A stretch of 64,000 nucleotides of DNA from Winogradskyella echinorum (GCF_014297365.1 NZ_JACOQD010000001.1:930001-994000); one strand, 5' to 3'; counted from the stretch's first letter, positions 1 to 10,139 are shown. Notes: generated from the sequence alone by a model not told the origin. A program made the numbers and translations.

Positions 1-2
1 AT

Positions 3-1898
3 AATGGGTATCAATTTTACTGTCAAGTAAGAGAAAATTCTGCAACTTGCTACCAAGCCAGTAATGCTGTAAAACTTGAAGTAACTACAACTGTTTGGGA
101 TGGCACTAACTGGTCTTCTCTACCAGCATTAGATAAGGTTGCTATAATAGATGCAAATTATGATACTAGCGTGGGCACCAATGGTGAAACCAGTTTTGAA
201 GCTTGCCAATGTATTGTAAATAATGGGAGCACTTTAACTATCGAAAATAACACCTATGTATTAGTAGATAACGATCTTACAGTAAATGGCAATATTGTAG
301 TAAAAACAGATGGATCATTTGTTCAGATTGACGATAGCGCGTCTATACTTGGTGATGTTTTAACAGACAAAACTAAAATTAGTGTTGAAAAAGAAACGGC
401 TCCTTTAGCATCGCATTTAGAATATACCTATTGGAGTTCTCCTGTTGTTGATGAAGTAATTAATGAAGGTTTATTTGAAGCAAACGCTACTCGAATATTT
501 TCTTTTAGTGGACAAAATTTTAGAGATTCTACCGAAGAAACTAATAACGATAACACCACAGTTTTAGGACAAGATGATATTGATGATGATGCTAATGATT
601 GGCAGTATGTAAATGGCTCTACTGTAATGGAGTCTGGTGTTGGTTATGCAGCAACTCATAACCCAACTGGATTTATACCTGCACGTTATATATACACATT
701 TGAAGGTCCATTTCATAATGGTGTTTATAACATTCCTATTTATAGAAATGATAATGAACTCAATGATAATAATTGGAATTTTATTGGCAACCCATATCCT
801 TCAGCCATAGCAATTGATGGTACAGATGGATTTTTATCTCAGAATGCTTCTACGATAGATAATAATGTATCTGGTAGTCCTATTAATGGAGCAATATTCT
901 TATGGTCGCATAACACTGCTGCCGATGGAAATGCTAATGGAAACGAAAATTTCAACTTCGCACAAAGTGATTATGCCATTATTAATGGTTCTGGGCAAAC
1001 TGCAGGAGGAGATGGCGTTACTCCAAATAGATTTATTCCTTCTGGGCAAGGTTTCTTTGTCTCTATGGACGATGGAGCAACAGCTACTCCAATTGGTGGT
1101 AACATACATACAGCCAATGTGGTTTTTAATAACAGCATGCGTGTTACAGCTAATAACAATCAATTCTTTAGAGGTACCAACACCAATGAAGCTAACAGAC
1201 TTTGGTTAGATTTAACTTCCGATAATGGCATTTTCAATCAAATTTTAGTTGCTTATGTTGATGGCGCTACTGATAGTGATGATGGTGCTTATTACGATGC
1301 GTATAAAAACTTGTCTTCTGAACTTTACTCTGGTATTTATTCTCTAATAGATGATTCTATAGATAAGAAATTTGCTATACAAGGTAAAGACCCAAATAGT
1401 TTAACCCTTGAAGAAGTTATTCCCCTTGGATTTAATACAACCATAGATGTACCTACTATTTATTCAATTTCAATTCATGAAATCGAAGGAGCATTTATGA
1501 CAGAAAACACAATATACTTAAGAGATGATCTTCTTAACATAACACAAAATCTTACTCTAAATAATTACACGTTCACTTCTGAAACGGGAGAATTTAATGA
1601 TCGTTTCGAAATTGTATTTACTCCATCTGCACTTTCCATTGATGATAATCTAATAGACGCAAATGAGCTAACTATAATTGAGCAAGCAAATGGCGATGTA
1701 CTGTTTAAAGTAAGCGCTAACCTTACAATAACTAACGTAGAGATTATAGATATTACAGGAAGACAGATATATAATTTACGAGGTAATAATTCAACTGAAG
1801 TTTATAATTTATCTAGACTTAGTAACGCAGCCTATATTGCTAATGTAGCATTATCTAATGGACAAGTGATTACCAAAAAAGCTATAAAACAGCGTTAA
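3..1898 (+). CDS. T9SS-secreted protein, 3' part (partial)
   Basis: The reading frame is open from the first bases of the window, so the start lies upstream. A GTG at 171 could be mistaken for the start, but codons 3-170 are coding and end an Ig-like or adhesin-type module. What is visible (about 631 residues) is a beta-rich, Asn/Asp-rich extracellular protein. The last 80 or so residues (NVEIIDITGRQIYNL, a Gly/Asn turn, and a terminal TKKAIKQR) have the form of a T9SS type A sorting domain, which directs export across the outer membrane by the Por machinery and is then removed. The gene converges on the TonB receptor gene. The cargo function cannot be told from this fragment. Family call is firm for the sorting domain, open for the rest. 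Confidence 0.85.
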   Translation, partial: NGYQFYCQVRENSATCYQASNAVKLEVTTTVWDGTNWSSLPALDKVAIIDANYDTSVGTNGETSFEACQCIVNNGSTLTIENNTYVLVDNDLTVNGNIVVKTDGSFVQIDDSASILGDVLTDKTKISVEKETAPLASHLEYTYWSSPVVDEVINEGLFEANATRIFSFSGQNFRDSTEETNNDNTTVLGQDDIDDDANDWQYVNGSTVMESGVGYAATHNPTGFIPARYIYTFEGPFHNGVYNIPIYRNDNELNDNNWNFIGNPYPSAIAIDGTDGFLSQNASTIDNNVSGSPINGAIFLWSHNTAADGNANGNENFNFAQSDYAIINGSGQTAGGDGVTPNRFIPSGQGFFVSMDDGATATPIGGNIHTANVVFNNSMRVTANNNQFFRGTNTNEANRLWLDLTSDNGIFNQILVAYVDGATDSDDGAYYDAYKNLSSELYSGIYSLIDDSIDKKFAIQGKDPNSLTLEEVIPLGFNTTIDVPTIYSISIHEIEGAFMTENTIYLRDDLLNITQNLTLNNYTFTSETGEFNDRFEIVFTPSALSIDDNLIDANELTIIEQANGDVLFKVSANLTITNVEIIDITGRQIYNLRGNNSTEVYNLSRLSNAAYIANVALSNGQVITKKAIKQR

Positions 1899-1975
1899 GT
1901 TTTAGAGTTTAAGATTCTGAAAAGATTTTTATAAGTGTAAAATGAATTGGCATTTTTTAAACTCTTTAATGGCGT

Positions 1976-4411
1976 TTATAAGGTATAAGTTAAAGCAAGT
2001 ATTAAATTTCTACCTGCCGCTGATATCCCAGAAGAATACGGTCTATAACGCTGGTCTGTTATGTTTTCTAAACTGGCTGTTACACTTAAATTATCATTCC
2101 ACTTATATTGTGTTCTTAAATTTAGCGTATGCCATGATGGTGCATAAGGATTTCCATTGCTATCTAATGCGTAGATGTAATCTTTTGAGGCTTCTGATGG
2201 AGCCATCTGATTAAAAGAAAGCTCGTTGTTATAAACTACAAAAGCATCTAATAATAGCTTATGGTTTTCCCAGATAAAGTGGGTACGTCCAAAACTCGGA
2301 GCGACATGTCTTACAGGTTCTTCTACTCCATTATTATCCTCCGTACCACCAATAATATTATACTGAGAACGTAATTTTAAGTGTTCAGAAAAGTTGATTT
2401 CTAAACCAGTTTCAAATCCATAAATCCATGCCTTAGAAGCGTTTTGTATCGCCTGTATATTACTTAGTTCTCCATCGTACATCATTTCTGTTTCACCATT
2501 TAACTCGTAATCTCTTCGGATTAAGGCATTATCTAAAAAAGTATAATACGTTGCTAAGTCTAAAATAACTTTATTATTAAAATTTAGTTTTAAACCCAAC
2601 TCACCACTATAAGCATACTCTGCTTTAAGATCTTTATTAGGTACAACTACAGAACCAGGTTCGCTATCAAATACTTTTCCTATATCATCTATATTTGGCG
2701 CTCTAAATGCTGTTGAAGCATTTAGTTTCCACTGCATCATATCACTTGGCGACCAAGTAATACCGGCTGTACCAGTTAGTGCTCCTGTATTGACCTCAGC
2801 ATTATCAAAAGGAAGATTTAAAAACACATTATTAGCTGTAAAATCTGCTTTTGCAATAACCTGATTAAAACGAAGTCCGGACTGAAATACAAATTTAGAA
2901 TTTGGTTTATGCTTTAAGCTCGCATATGCTGCTATAGATTGCCAAGTAGAACCATCTGGATATCTGGTTACAGTTAAGGTATTATCATTCGTATCAATAT
3001 TCTCATCATGCCCTTCTGAACTTACTGTATTATGCAAATATTCTATACCATAAAAAAGACTTGTATTAGTATTAAAACCCTTTTCTAAATCTACATTAAA
3101 CGAAATGGCATCTACAGATTCTGCTCTAACAGCTCTTATTACAGATTGAAAATCTCTATCCTCTCTACTCTCTTTAAAATTCTGATAAGCTAAGGTTGCT
3201 TTTATCTTATCATAAAGATTAGAATTACTACTTAACTTGGTTAACTGTAAGTTTCCCATAAACCATTTCTGTGGTCCATAATTCCATTCTGCAGAACGTA
3301 GGTTATCATCTCTATATCTTATTAATCTATCATAGCGCGAATAATCTGAGGTTGTAGAATAATGTAATCCTAAATCAAAATTAAGGTTGTCTGACGGTTC
3401 ATATCTAACCTTTTGCATTAGGTTTATCTGATCGTAACCTGTAGGCGTTTGTACCAAAGGGTTAGGATTTTTAACAATAACATCTTCACCACTTTCTCTA
3501 ACTACGTATTCTGGTCTTATATAATCTACAGGACCATTGCTGCCCATTCTTAAATCATCAAAATCTGTATAACTAACACTTGTTAAAAAAGCCCATTTTT
3601 TATAACCAAGATTAACATCGAAATGACCTGTTTTTTCCTTATTTGCTAAAGCATATCTTACCAATGCATTTCCGCTTAGATATATTTCATCTTTATATGA
3701 TAACTGTGGTTTTTTTGTATAAAAACTCATTACACCTCCTATAGCATCGCTACCATATACTACAGAACCTGCACCTAAAGTAACTTCGGTATTTTTTATG
3801 GCAAAAGGGTCTATGGAAATTACATTTTGAAGGTTACCTCCTCTAAAGATGGCATTGTTCATGCGCACACCATCTACTGATAATAAAAGTCGGTTTGTTG
3901 AGAAACCTCTAATCATTGGACTTCCACCACCCAATTGGCTTTTTTGAACATAAATATTACCTGAGTTTTCTAATAAATCTGCACTAGTTTGCGGATTAGA
4001 CAAGGCAATTTGTTTAGCATCAAAACTAACTATGGTTTGAGGTATATCGCGTTTACTTTGTTCAAATTTAGAGGCAGAAATTACGATTTGGTTTAAGCCT
4101 TCTACTTTAAGTTTGAGATAAACAATATAGTTGTGCTTTGCAAGTTTAGATTTTTTAAGTTGATATTTTTCATAAAGAAAATTCTGAAAAAATATTGTTT
4201 CATTAGTTTTAAAAATATCTAAAGGTGCTTTTCCGTTTATATCTGTTACTAAAGATTTATTTTTTTTTAAATTATATAACGCTACACCAGGAATTGGCTC
4301 ATTAGTTTCTTCATCTAAAACAGTAACGGTTTGTGCAAAACTTAACTGCAAAAAGAGGAATAAAAAAATACTTAAAATGATATTGTACTTCACTTTTATG
4401 CTAATCGTCAT
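1976..4411 (-). CDS. TonB-dependent receptor, heme/hemoglobin-receptor-like
   Basis: An 811-residue outer-membrane active transporter. After a signal peptide ending LSFAQ, residues about 27-105 form a carboxypeptidase-regulatory-like beta domain. A plug domain (about 115-230) follows, with PMIRGFSTNRLLLSVDGVRMN and GAGSVVYGSDAIGGV, then a 22-strand barrel ending in an aromatic-rich strand. The plug signatures resemble the hemoglobin/transferrin-type receptor group more than SusC, and there is no SusD partner. The gene is last in a minus-strand run porZ-recO-receptor, 24 bases after recO. The ligand is inferred only from plug similarity. No Fur-type operator was recognised. Confidence 0.85.
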   Translation of the reverse strand: MTISIKVKYNIILSIFLFLFLQLSFAQTVTVLDEETNEPIPGVALYNLKKNKSLVTDINGKAPLDIFKTNETIFFQNFLYEKYQLKKSKLAKHNYIVYLKLKVEGLNQIVISASKFEQSKRDIPQTIVSFDAKQIALSNPQTSADLLENSGNIYVQKSQLGGGSPMIRGFSTNRLLLSVDGVRMNNAIFRGGNLQNVISIDPFAIKNTEVTLGAGSVVYGSDAIGGVMSFYTKKPQLSYKDEIYLSGNALVRYALANKEKTGHFDVNLGYKKWAFLTSVSYTDFDDLRMGSNGPVDYIRPEYVVRESGEDVIVKNPNPLVQTPTGYDQINLMQKVRYEPSDNLNFDLGLHYSTTSDYSRYDRLIRYRDDNLRSAEWNYGPQKWFMGNLQLTKLSSNSNLYDKIKATLAYQNFKESREDRDFQSVIRAVRAESVDAISFNVDLEKGFNTNTSLFYGIEYLHNTVSSEGHDENIDTNDNTLTVTRYPDGSTWQSIAAYASLKHKPNSKFVFQSGLRFNQVIAKADFTANNVFLNLPFDNAEVNTGALTGTAGITWSPSDMMQWKLNASTAFRAPNIDDIGKVFDSEPGSVVVPNKDLKAEYAYSGELGLKLNFNNKVILDLATYYTFLDNALIRRDYELNGETEMMYDGELSNIQAIQNASKAWIYGFETGLEINFSEHLKLRSQYNIIGGTEDNNGVEEPVRHVAPSFGRTHFIWENHKLLLDAFVVYNNELSFNQMAPSEASKDYIYALDSNGNPYAPSWHTLNLRTQYKWNDNLSVTASLENITDQRYRPYSSGISAAGRNLILALTYTL

Positions 4412-4435
4412 TAAAATCGTTTCTTAAAAGTTGGC

Positions 4436-5155
4436 TTAATGAAAAACATCGTTAAGCACTTGTAATGATTTAGGTTTTTTAAAACTGCCCAAATGTAATT
4501 CAAAATAATGCAATAACATATTTAAAAACTCTTGTCGTTGTTTTGCATTAATCTTTATAGAATTTAATGCATCAAAATTTGTGCCCAACAGGCGTTTTAA
4601 CAGTGTTAAATTTACGCCAGAAACAGAATAGATTCCTTGATTTACAGTTTCAAAAACTCCAGATTCTAAATTAAAATATGGATAGCTATCATTTAAGTTT
4701 TCGGGCTGAAATCCTAAATAACGTGTTAGCTTTAAAAGAAATAGTAAATGAAAGTTTGAAAAATCATCTTCATTGTCTAAATATTGAAGGGCTGTTTCTA
4801 TGTAATTAAATAAATCTTCGTTTTTCTCTTCCTCTTTAAGCACATTTGAAAGAATTTCGGATAAAAATAAAACAATGGCACTTTTAAAAATATTAGTATG
4901 AAGGCTTTTATAAATATAATTTAGCTTTACTTCTTTTATGGAATGAAGTGATTGATTGGGTTTATAATTCTCCTCAATTTGAAGTTGAGATAAAACCTGA
5001 AAATAAACCGTTTTTGTTTTTCCTCTTTTAGATTTTAGAACACCTCTTAAAATATAACTAACTACTCCTCTTTGTTGGGTATAACACTTAACAATAAGGT
5101 CGTAGTCTCTGTATTTTAACTTAGAAAGAACGATACTATTATTGGTTGTCAGCAT
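4436..5155 (-). CDS. recO: DNA repair protein RecO
   Basis: A 239-residue protein of the length usual for RecO. The N-terminal about 80 residues form an OB fold (SIVLSKLKYRDYDLIVKCYT, then GVVSYILRGV), followed by an all-helical C-terminal domain. RecO helps RecR load RecA onto SSB-coated single-stranded DNA in gap repair. I see no zinc-binding Cys cluster, as is common in Bacteroidota RecO. It lies 3 bases after the porZ-like gene and 24 before the TonB receptor gene, so the three are probably co-transcribed. This recO-porZ pairing is, as far as I know, common in Flavobacteriia. Confidence 0.9.
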   Translation of the reverse strand: MLTTNNSIVLSKLKYRDYDLIVKCYTQQRGVVSYILRGVLKSKRGKTKTVYFQVLSQLQIEENYKPNQSLHSIKEVKLNYIYKSLHTNIFKSAIVLFLSEILSNVLKEEEKNEDLFNYIETALQYLDNEDDFSNFHLLFLLKLTRYLGFQPENLNDSYPYFNLESGVFETVNQGIYSVSGVNLTLLKRLLGTNFDALNSIKINAKQRQEFLNMLLHYFELHLGSFKKPKSLQVLNDVFH

Positions 5156-5158
5156 CTT

Positions 5159-7546
5159 TTATCTAACGATTAAAACCTTTAATACTTTAGTTTCAAAAGA
5201 ATCTAAATCTGAAATCATAATAAGATATACACCACTTCTAACAACAGAATTCGCTAAATTTTTGCCATTCCATATTGCTGTACCTCCATCAATAGCAAAA
5301 TTATAATTGACATTAGAGGAGCGTTGGTTAACATTAGATTGCGCTTCGGCAACTAGGTTACCTTCAATATCAGTTATTTTAATATTTACACGATCTGTTA
5401 AACCACTAACTTTAACACCTTTATTAATATCGTTTAAATCCGTAAACCCAAGTATATTATATTCTGGTCGTACAGGATTGGGATACACAAAAGCGTTTTC
5501 TAAAGTGTCTTCTGGTTTAGAGCCACCTGCTTTAAATGACATTAAACCTCTTGTTGTGGCGATATAGACAAATCCATTATTTGGATCTAAAGCAATATCA
5601 TTTATTCGGTTAGATGGTAATGGCGAATTATCTGCTGTAAAATGATAGATTGTATTTTGACCATCTGAAGAAAAATAAAACGCACCAGAATCTACAGTAG
5701 CTACCCATTTATTATTAGAGCCATCTACTTCAATATCTGTAATAGATTGGCCTTCTAATAACTCCTTAGGAATACCATCTTCTAAGATAATAATTTGATT
5801 AAGACTTGGGTTAGGATCATCATAAAAACCAGAAGTATTGAATAATACTCTCAATCCCTTTGTAGTACCAATCCAAAGTTGGTTCCTATCATCTAATGCT
5901 AAAGCTGTAAATCTTGTAAATGGTAGTATATTCTGTGCCTCTGTGCTAATATTCCGTAATGGGTCGGTTGCAATATTTTCATTATAAGCTAATAAGCCAT
6001 TAGAATAAGATCCAATCCATTTTGTTCCATTATTGTCTATTTCAATTTCAAAAAAACCAATTTCGTCCAATAAAGGATTTTCTATTAAACTTGAAAAGCT
6101 ATAACCTTGCCAATTACCCGTATTTGGATCATAAGATTTTAACGCTCTATCTACTCTACTTGTTACGGACCAAAGCAACCCATTGGTATCGAACTCAGAA
6201 TCTGTGACTCTAATACTAACTGTATTTGGTACACTTGGATTAAACAAAGACTCTAATCCACTATTGTCTTGATTATACAGAACCGTTGGCTCAAAATCAT
6301 TAATCTCTAAAATACCATCATTTACCGCACTAATAAATACTTGATTAAAATTAAAGGGATTTACTGAAATCTCTGATAAATTTCTAGCTCCTAAAACGCT
6401 ATCAAATGGTATGTTTTCCCATTCTTCATTTTTAAAATAACTCAATCCTCGGCTTCTGAGTGGATCTGGATTAATAGAGGCTGAGTAATCACCATAAGAG
6501 ACCCAAACAGTTTCAGAATCTGTATTAACTCTATAGGCACTATTAAATAAAGGACCATTAGGTTTAATGTCTATATAAGAACTGTTATCAGTAATCTGAG
6601 TACTTAACACACCAAAATCTTCAGTACCAATATATATGAACTCATCTAATACAACAGCTGAAGTGAAGTTGGTGTTAAAATCTGCAGTTGGTTGAAAGCT
6701 ATTAATTAATTGTATGTTTTCGTTATAGACATAAACCGTATTTGATGTTGAAAAAATTAAATTAGAATCGGTTAATTCGGCGTCTAGTGGTAATAGTGGT
6801 AATGAAAATAATACACTTATTGAAGCTCCATCAATTTGATAAAGTGCTCTATTAGACCTTACAGAGTACACTCTATTGTTTATTGTACTCATTGTATAAT
6901 AGTCACCATCAATAACCGTCTGCCATTGCATAAAATCTATTAAATTAGGATTATTTAAATCCGCTTTTTTTATTCCATTACTATTTAAACAGGCAGCGTA
7001 AATTTCATTATTTAAAATAGATACCTGATTAACTGTAATTTGAGACCCTCCATTACCTAAAAAATAAGTATCCCCAAATTCTAATCCATCTAAACTATAG
7101 ACCGAAATACCATAGTCTGTTGATATGTAAATCAAACCTTCATGCTCATAGAAATGATTAATACGTTTATTTGTAGGTGGAATATTCTGTTTTTCAATAA
7201 TATCTACAACGGTTAAAACAGATTCGTCGGTTTCAGAATACACATCAATTAAACCCGTTTCGTAGCCAATAAGTAGATATTGATATACGTCGCTGTAATA
7301 AATGGTAGTAATTTCTTCACCAGACAATCCTTCAACAGTAGAAATAGTATTTAACTCGGATGTTAATACATTATATTCAAAAACGGCATTTTCAGCAGCT
7401 GCATAAATTTTATTTTCGCCTTTAACTACGTCAACAATATTATTATAAGAAAAATGACCTTGCCAGAGAGATGAAACTTCTTGACTATAGCAAGAAATAG
7501 ACAAGCTAAAAACAAGTATAAAAGTTTTAAAAACAGTTTTATGCAT
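5159..7546 (-). CDS. porZ: PorZ-like T9SS beta-propeller protein
   Basis: A 795-residue secreted protein. The frame extends to 7603, but the Met at 7546 begins a clean signal peptide (MHKTVFKTFILVFSLSISCYS), and a TAnnTTTG promoter element lies between the two candidates, so I take 7546. The body is built of beta-propeller blades with two-component-regulator-propeller-type repeats (for example NTKWIGSYSNGLLAYN, NQLWIGTTKGLRVL, NKWVATVDSGAFYF). The C-terminal about 90 residues (YPNPVRPEY to a terminal KVLIVR) are a T9SS-type C-terminal domain. PorZ belongs to the attachment complex that anchors T9SS cargo at the cell surface. The assignment rests on architecture and the neighbouring recO. Confidence 0.8.
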   Translation of the reverse strand: MHKTVFKTFILVFSLSISCYSQEVSSLWQGHFSYNNIVDVVKGENKIYAAAENAVFEYNVLTSELNTISTVEGLSGEEITTIYYSDVYQYLLIGYETGLIDVYSETDESVLTVVDIIEKQNIPPTNKRINHFYEHEGLIYISTDYGISVYSLDGLEFGDTYFLGNGGSQITVNQVSILNNEIYAACLNSNGIKKADLNNPNLIDFMQWQTVIDGDYYTMSTINNRVYSVRSNRALYQIDGASISVLFSLPLLPLDAELTDSNLIFSTSNTVYVYNENIQLINSFQPTADFNTNFTSAVVLDEFIYIGTEDFGVLSTQITDNSSYIDIKPNGPLFNSAYRVNTDSETVWVSYGDYSASINPDPLRSRGLSYFKNEEWENIPFDSVLGARNLSEISVNPFNFNQVFISAVNDGILEINDFEPTVLYNQDNSGLESLFNPSVPNTVSIRVTDSEFDTNGLLWSVTSRVDRALKSYDPNTGNWQGYSFSSLIENPLLDEIGFFEIEIDNNGTKWIGSYSNGLLAYNENIATDPLRNISTEAQNILPFTRFTALALDDRNQLWIGTTKGLRVLFNTSGFYDDPNPSLNQIIILEDGIPKELLEGQSITDIEVDGSNNKWVATVDSGAFYFSSDGQNTIYHFTADNSPLPSNRINDIALDPNNGFVYIATTRGLMSFKAGGSKPEDTLENAFVYPNPVRPEYNILGFTDLNDINKGVKVSGLTDRVNIKITDIEGNLVAEAQSNVNQRSSNVNYNFAIDGGTAIWNGKNLANSVVRSGVYLIMISDLDSFETKVLKVLIVR

Positions 7547-7563
7547 TAATAAATTTGTTTGTT

Positions 7564-7571
7564 CAAAGATA
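7564..7571 (-). promoter_or_regulatory. -7 promoter element for porZ-recO operon
   Basis: Read on the minus strand this is TATCTTTG, an exact match to the Bacteroidota -7 consensus TAnnTTTG. It is 18 bases upstream of the chosen porZ start. I did not find a clear -33 TTG at the usual distance. Confidence 0.5.
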
Positions 7572-7617
7572 TTTAATAGTAACGATAATATTAAGGGATT
7601 CATATATTATGTCATAA

Positions 7618-7652
7618 AAAAAAGCTTCCGAAAAAATTCCGGAAGCTTTTTA
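7618..7652 (-). terminator. Terminator of gdhA
   Basis: A perfect inverted repeat AAAGCTTCCG / CGGAAGCTTT with a short A/T loop, with a run of T on the minus strand after the stem. It lies 20 bases past the gdhA stop codon. Confidence 0.85.
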
Positions 7653-7671
7653 ATATATTGAAGTTAATCTA

Positions 7672-9015
7672 CTAGATAACTCCCTGTGCCAACATAGCGT
7701 CAGCTACTTTAACAAAACCTGCAATATTTGCACCTTTAACGTAATCTATAGAGCCGTCATCGTTTTTACCGTATTTTACACAAGAATCATGAATATCTTC
7801 CATAATATCTTTTAATCTTTCATCAACTTCTTTTCTAGACCAGCTAAGGCGTAATGAGTTTTGACTCATTTCTAAACCAGAAGTAGCTACACCACCTGCA
7901 TTAGATGCTTTTCCTGGTGCAAATAAAATACCTGCCTTTTGAAATGCATGCATTGCTTCTGGTGTTGAAGGCATATTTGCTCCTTCAGATACACAAATAC
8001 AACCATTGTCAATTAACATTTTTGCTTCATCTCCATTCAACTCATTTTGAGTAGCACATGGTAATGCTATGTCGCATTTAACTGACCAAGGTCTTTCTCC
8101 TTCTACATATTTAGCCGATGGATATTTAGTTACATACTCACTAATTCTACCTCTTCTATTGTTTTTTAGATCCATTACATACTCCAACTTCTCAGTATTA
8201 ATTCCATCTTCATCAACAATATAACCTCCTGAATCTGATAAAGTTAAAACAGTTGCACCTAATTCTATAGCTTTCTCAGCAGCGAATTGTGCAACATTAC
8301 CAGAACCAGAAATTACAACTCGTTTTCCATTAAAAGAGTCGTTTTTAGTTTTTAACATGTTTTCGGCAAAGTACACGTTTCCGTATCCTGTAGCTTCAGG
8401 TCTAATTAAAGATCCACCCCAAGATTGTCCTTTTCCTGTTAAAACCCCTGTAAATGTGTTGTTTAGCTTCTTATACATACCAAACATAAATCCAATTTCT
8501 CGTGCTCCTACTCCAATATCTCCTGCAGGAACATCTGTATTATGGCCAATATGTCTATATAGTTCTGTCATAAAAGCATGGCAAAAACGCATAATCTCGT
8601 TATCTGATTTGCCTTTAGGATCAAAATCAGAACCACCTTTACCACCACCCATTGGCAATGTTGTTAAAGAGTTTTTAAACACTTGCTCAAACGCCAAAAA
8701 CTTTAAAATACTTGCATTTACAGTTGGATGAAATCTTAATCCGCCTTTATAAGGTCCGATAGCAGAATTCATTTGAACTCTATAACCTCTATTAACCTGT
8801 ATCTCACCACTATCATCTACCCATGAAACACGAAAAGAAATTAAGCGTTCTGGCTCAACCATTCGTAATAAAATGTTCTTTCCATGATATATATCGTGTT
8901 TTACGATATAAGGAATAACCGTTTCCGCCACTTCTTGAACGGCTTGTAAAAATTCTGGTTCATGACCATTTCGTTCCTTTACAAGATCTAAAAAAGCGTC
9001 AATTTTATCTTTCAT
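7672..9015 (-). CDS. gdhA: NADP-type glutamate dehydrogenase
   Basis: A 447-residue hexameric-type glutamate dehydrogenase, which interconverts 2-oxoglutarate plus ammonia and glutamate. The start MKDKIDAFLD at 9015 is chosen because it gives the family's standard length and because a -7 promoter element sits at 9052-9059, inside the longer frame that begins at 9081. Visible motifs are the glycine-rich catalytic-lysine region PMGGGKGGSDFDPKGKSD, DVPAGDIGVGAREIGFM, the nucleotide-binding segment VVISGSGNVAQFAAEKA, and ANMPSTPEA and GKASNAGGVATSGLEM near the end. Monocistronic, with its own terminator. Confidence 0.96.
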   Translation of the reverse strand: MKDKIDAFLDLVKERNGHEPEFLQAVQEVAETVIPYIVKHDIYHGKNILLRMVEPERLISFRVSWVDDSGEIQVNRGYRVQMNSAIGPYKGGLRFHPTVNASILKFLAFEQVFKNSLTTLPMGGGKGGSDFDPKGKSDNEIMRFCHAFMTELYRHIGHNTDVPAGDIGVGAREIGFMFGMYKKLNNTFTGVLTGKGQSWGGSLIRPEATGYGNVYFAENMLKTKNDSFNGKRVVISGSGNVAQFAAEKAIELGATVLTLSDSGGYIVDEDGINTEKLEYVMDLKNNRRGRISEYVTKYPSAKYVEGERPWSVKCDIALPCATQNELNGDEAKMLIDNGCICVSEGANMPSTPEAMHAFQKAGILFAPGKASNAGGVATSGLEMSQNSLRLSWSRKEVDERLKDIMEDIHDSCVKYGKNDDGSIDYVKGANIAGFVKVADAMLAQGVI

Positions 9016-9051
9016 ATATATTATTGTTAAGAAATTGTGATTTATTGGGTA

Positions 9052-9059
9052 CAAAGATA
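9052..9059 (-). promoter_or_regulatory. -7 promoter element for gdhA
   Basis: TATCTTTG on the minus strand, an exact TAnnTTTG match 37 bases before the chosen gdhA start. It supports the shorter start. The -33 element is not clear. Confidence 0.5.
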
Positions 9060-9173
9060 CATTATCTATAAAAATAACCATTTATTTTTTATATATTCTC
9101 AATAAATTTTTTTCATGACTAAAATTCCTTAAAAATTAAAAAAATAATAAAATGTGCATTTTATCCGTTTTAT

Positions 9174-9203
9174 TTGGTAGTTCGTCGAGTTTTTATATAT
9201 TTG
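9174..9203 (+). promoter_or_regulatory. Bacteroidota sigma-A promoter
   Basis: TTG at 9174-9176 and TATATTTG at 9196-9203, spaced 19 bases. This matches the TTTG-N19-TAnnTTTG housekeeping promoter and lies about 33 bases before the barrel gene start at 9237. Confidence 0.75.
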
Positions 9204-9236
9204 CTCGGTAAGCATATCAATTAATTTAGAATTTAG

Positions 9237-10052
9237 ATGGTAATAAACATAAAGAGATTATTCATTGCTTCTGCATTGCTACTATCAATGCAACATAGCT
9301 ACTCACAATTAGGCTTTTCTCATGAGGTGGGTGTTATTTTTGGACCTGTGGCATACCAATCTGATTTTGGTGTTCGCTCAGATTTTGAAACTAATTCTGG
9401 AAACGCAGGTATTGGTATTGGGATTGTGCACTATATAAACTTTGCGTATCGTGCAGATTGTAACTGTTATACTACCGACAAATACTTTAATGATCATTTT
9501 AAATTAAGGACTGAAATCTCGTGGAATAAAACTAAACTTGAACATTTTGGAGAATTTGTGGACCCTAGTGAAACTAGTGCAGAGGCAGATAAATTAAGAG
9601 GACATACTGGTGAGGCAGAAAACTGGGATATTGGTATGCAATTAGAATATTATCCATTAAGTATTAGAGCCTTTTCTGCAGGTGTATATTCTTTTTCCCC
9701 ATTTGTAAGTTTAGGCGCACATTATGTATCATACCGTCCAAACGTATATACAAACTATGTAAGCAGCGATCCTCTAAATCCTAATGATGTTGGTAACATT
9801 GAAGACCCAAATAATTTTTATTCAAGATGGGAACCAGGCTCTATAGATGATGCCAATGGTTCTACTTGGTCTATTGTAAGTAGTATTGGTACAAGATATA
9901 AGCTAAATATACTTTCTGATTTAATGATAGATTTAAGGTTTCAATACTTTTTTAGTGATTGGACAGATGGTCTAAACCACCAATTGGCCTCAAATAAGTC
10001 TAAAGACTGGTTAGTGTGGCTTAATCTTGGTTACATTTACTACTTAGATTAG
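9237..10052 (+). CDS. Outer-membrane beta-barrel protein (THC0290_0291-like)
   Basis: A 271-residue protein with a signal peptide ending HSYSQ and alternating hydrophobic/polar strands rich in Tyr, Trp and Phe (FSPFVSLGAHYVSYRP, LMIDLRFQYFFSDW, WLVWLNLGYIYYLD), ending in an aromatic strand as outer-membrane barrels do. A Cys pair (RADCNCYTTDKY) lies near residue 77. It resembles a conserved flavobacterial family annotated only as THC0290_0291. No enzymatic motif is seen. It has its own promoter and a bidirectional terminator downstream. A role in T9SS or gliding is possible but is only a guess. Confidence 0.7.
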   Translation: MVINIKRLFIASALLLSMQHSYSQLGFSHEVGVIFGPVAYQSDFGVRSDFETNSGNAGIGIGIVHYINFAYRADCNCYTTDKYFNDHFKLRTEISWNKTKLEHFGEFVDPSETSAEADKLRGHTGEAENWDIGMQLEYYPLSIRAFSAGVYSFSPFVSLGAHYVSYRPNVYTNYVSSDPLNPNDVGNIEDPNNFYSRWEPGSIDDANGSTWSIVSSIGTRYKLNILSDLMIDLRFQYFFSDWTDGLNHQLASNKSKDWLVWLNLGYIYYLD

Positions 10053-10080
10053 GATTAGAAAACTTTAAAATAAAACATAC

Positions 10081-10116
10081 AAAAAAAGATCAAATCGACA
10101 AGATTTGGTCTTTTTT
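10081..10116. terminator. Bidirectional terminator
   Basis: GATCAAATC (10088-10096) pairs with GATTTGGTC (10102-10110), with an A run on one side and a T run on the other. It lies between two convergent genes (ends at 10052 and 10140) and can serve both. Confidence 0.8.
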
Positions 10117-10139
10117 GTTCCATCATTTATTAAAATAAA

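Noticed and set aside
865-1209. Frames overlapping the T9SS cargo gene on both strands
   Set aside because: Out-of-frame shadows of a clearly coding region.
171-1898. GTG at 171 as the gene start
   Set aside because: The frame is open and coding back to base 3, so the gene begins outside the window.
1942-2214. Plus-strand frame at the 3' end of the TonB receptor gene
   Set aside because: Antisense to conserved barrel strands, and no promoter or family signal.
8357-8731. Plus-strand frame of 124 codons within gdhA
   Set aside because: Antisense shadow of conserved glutamate dehydrogenase motifs.
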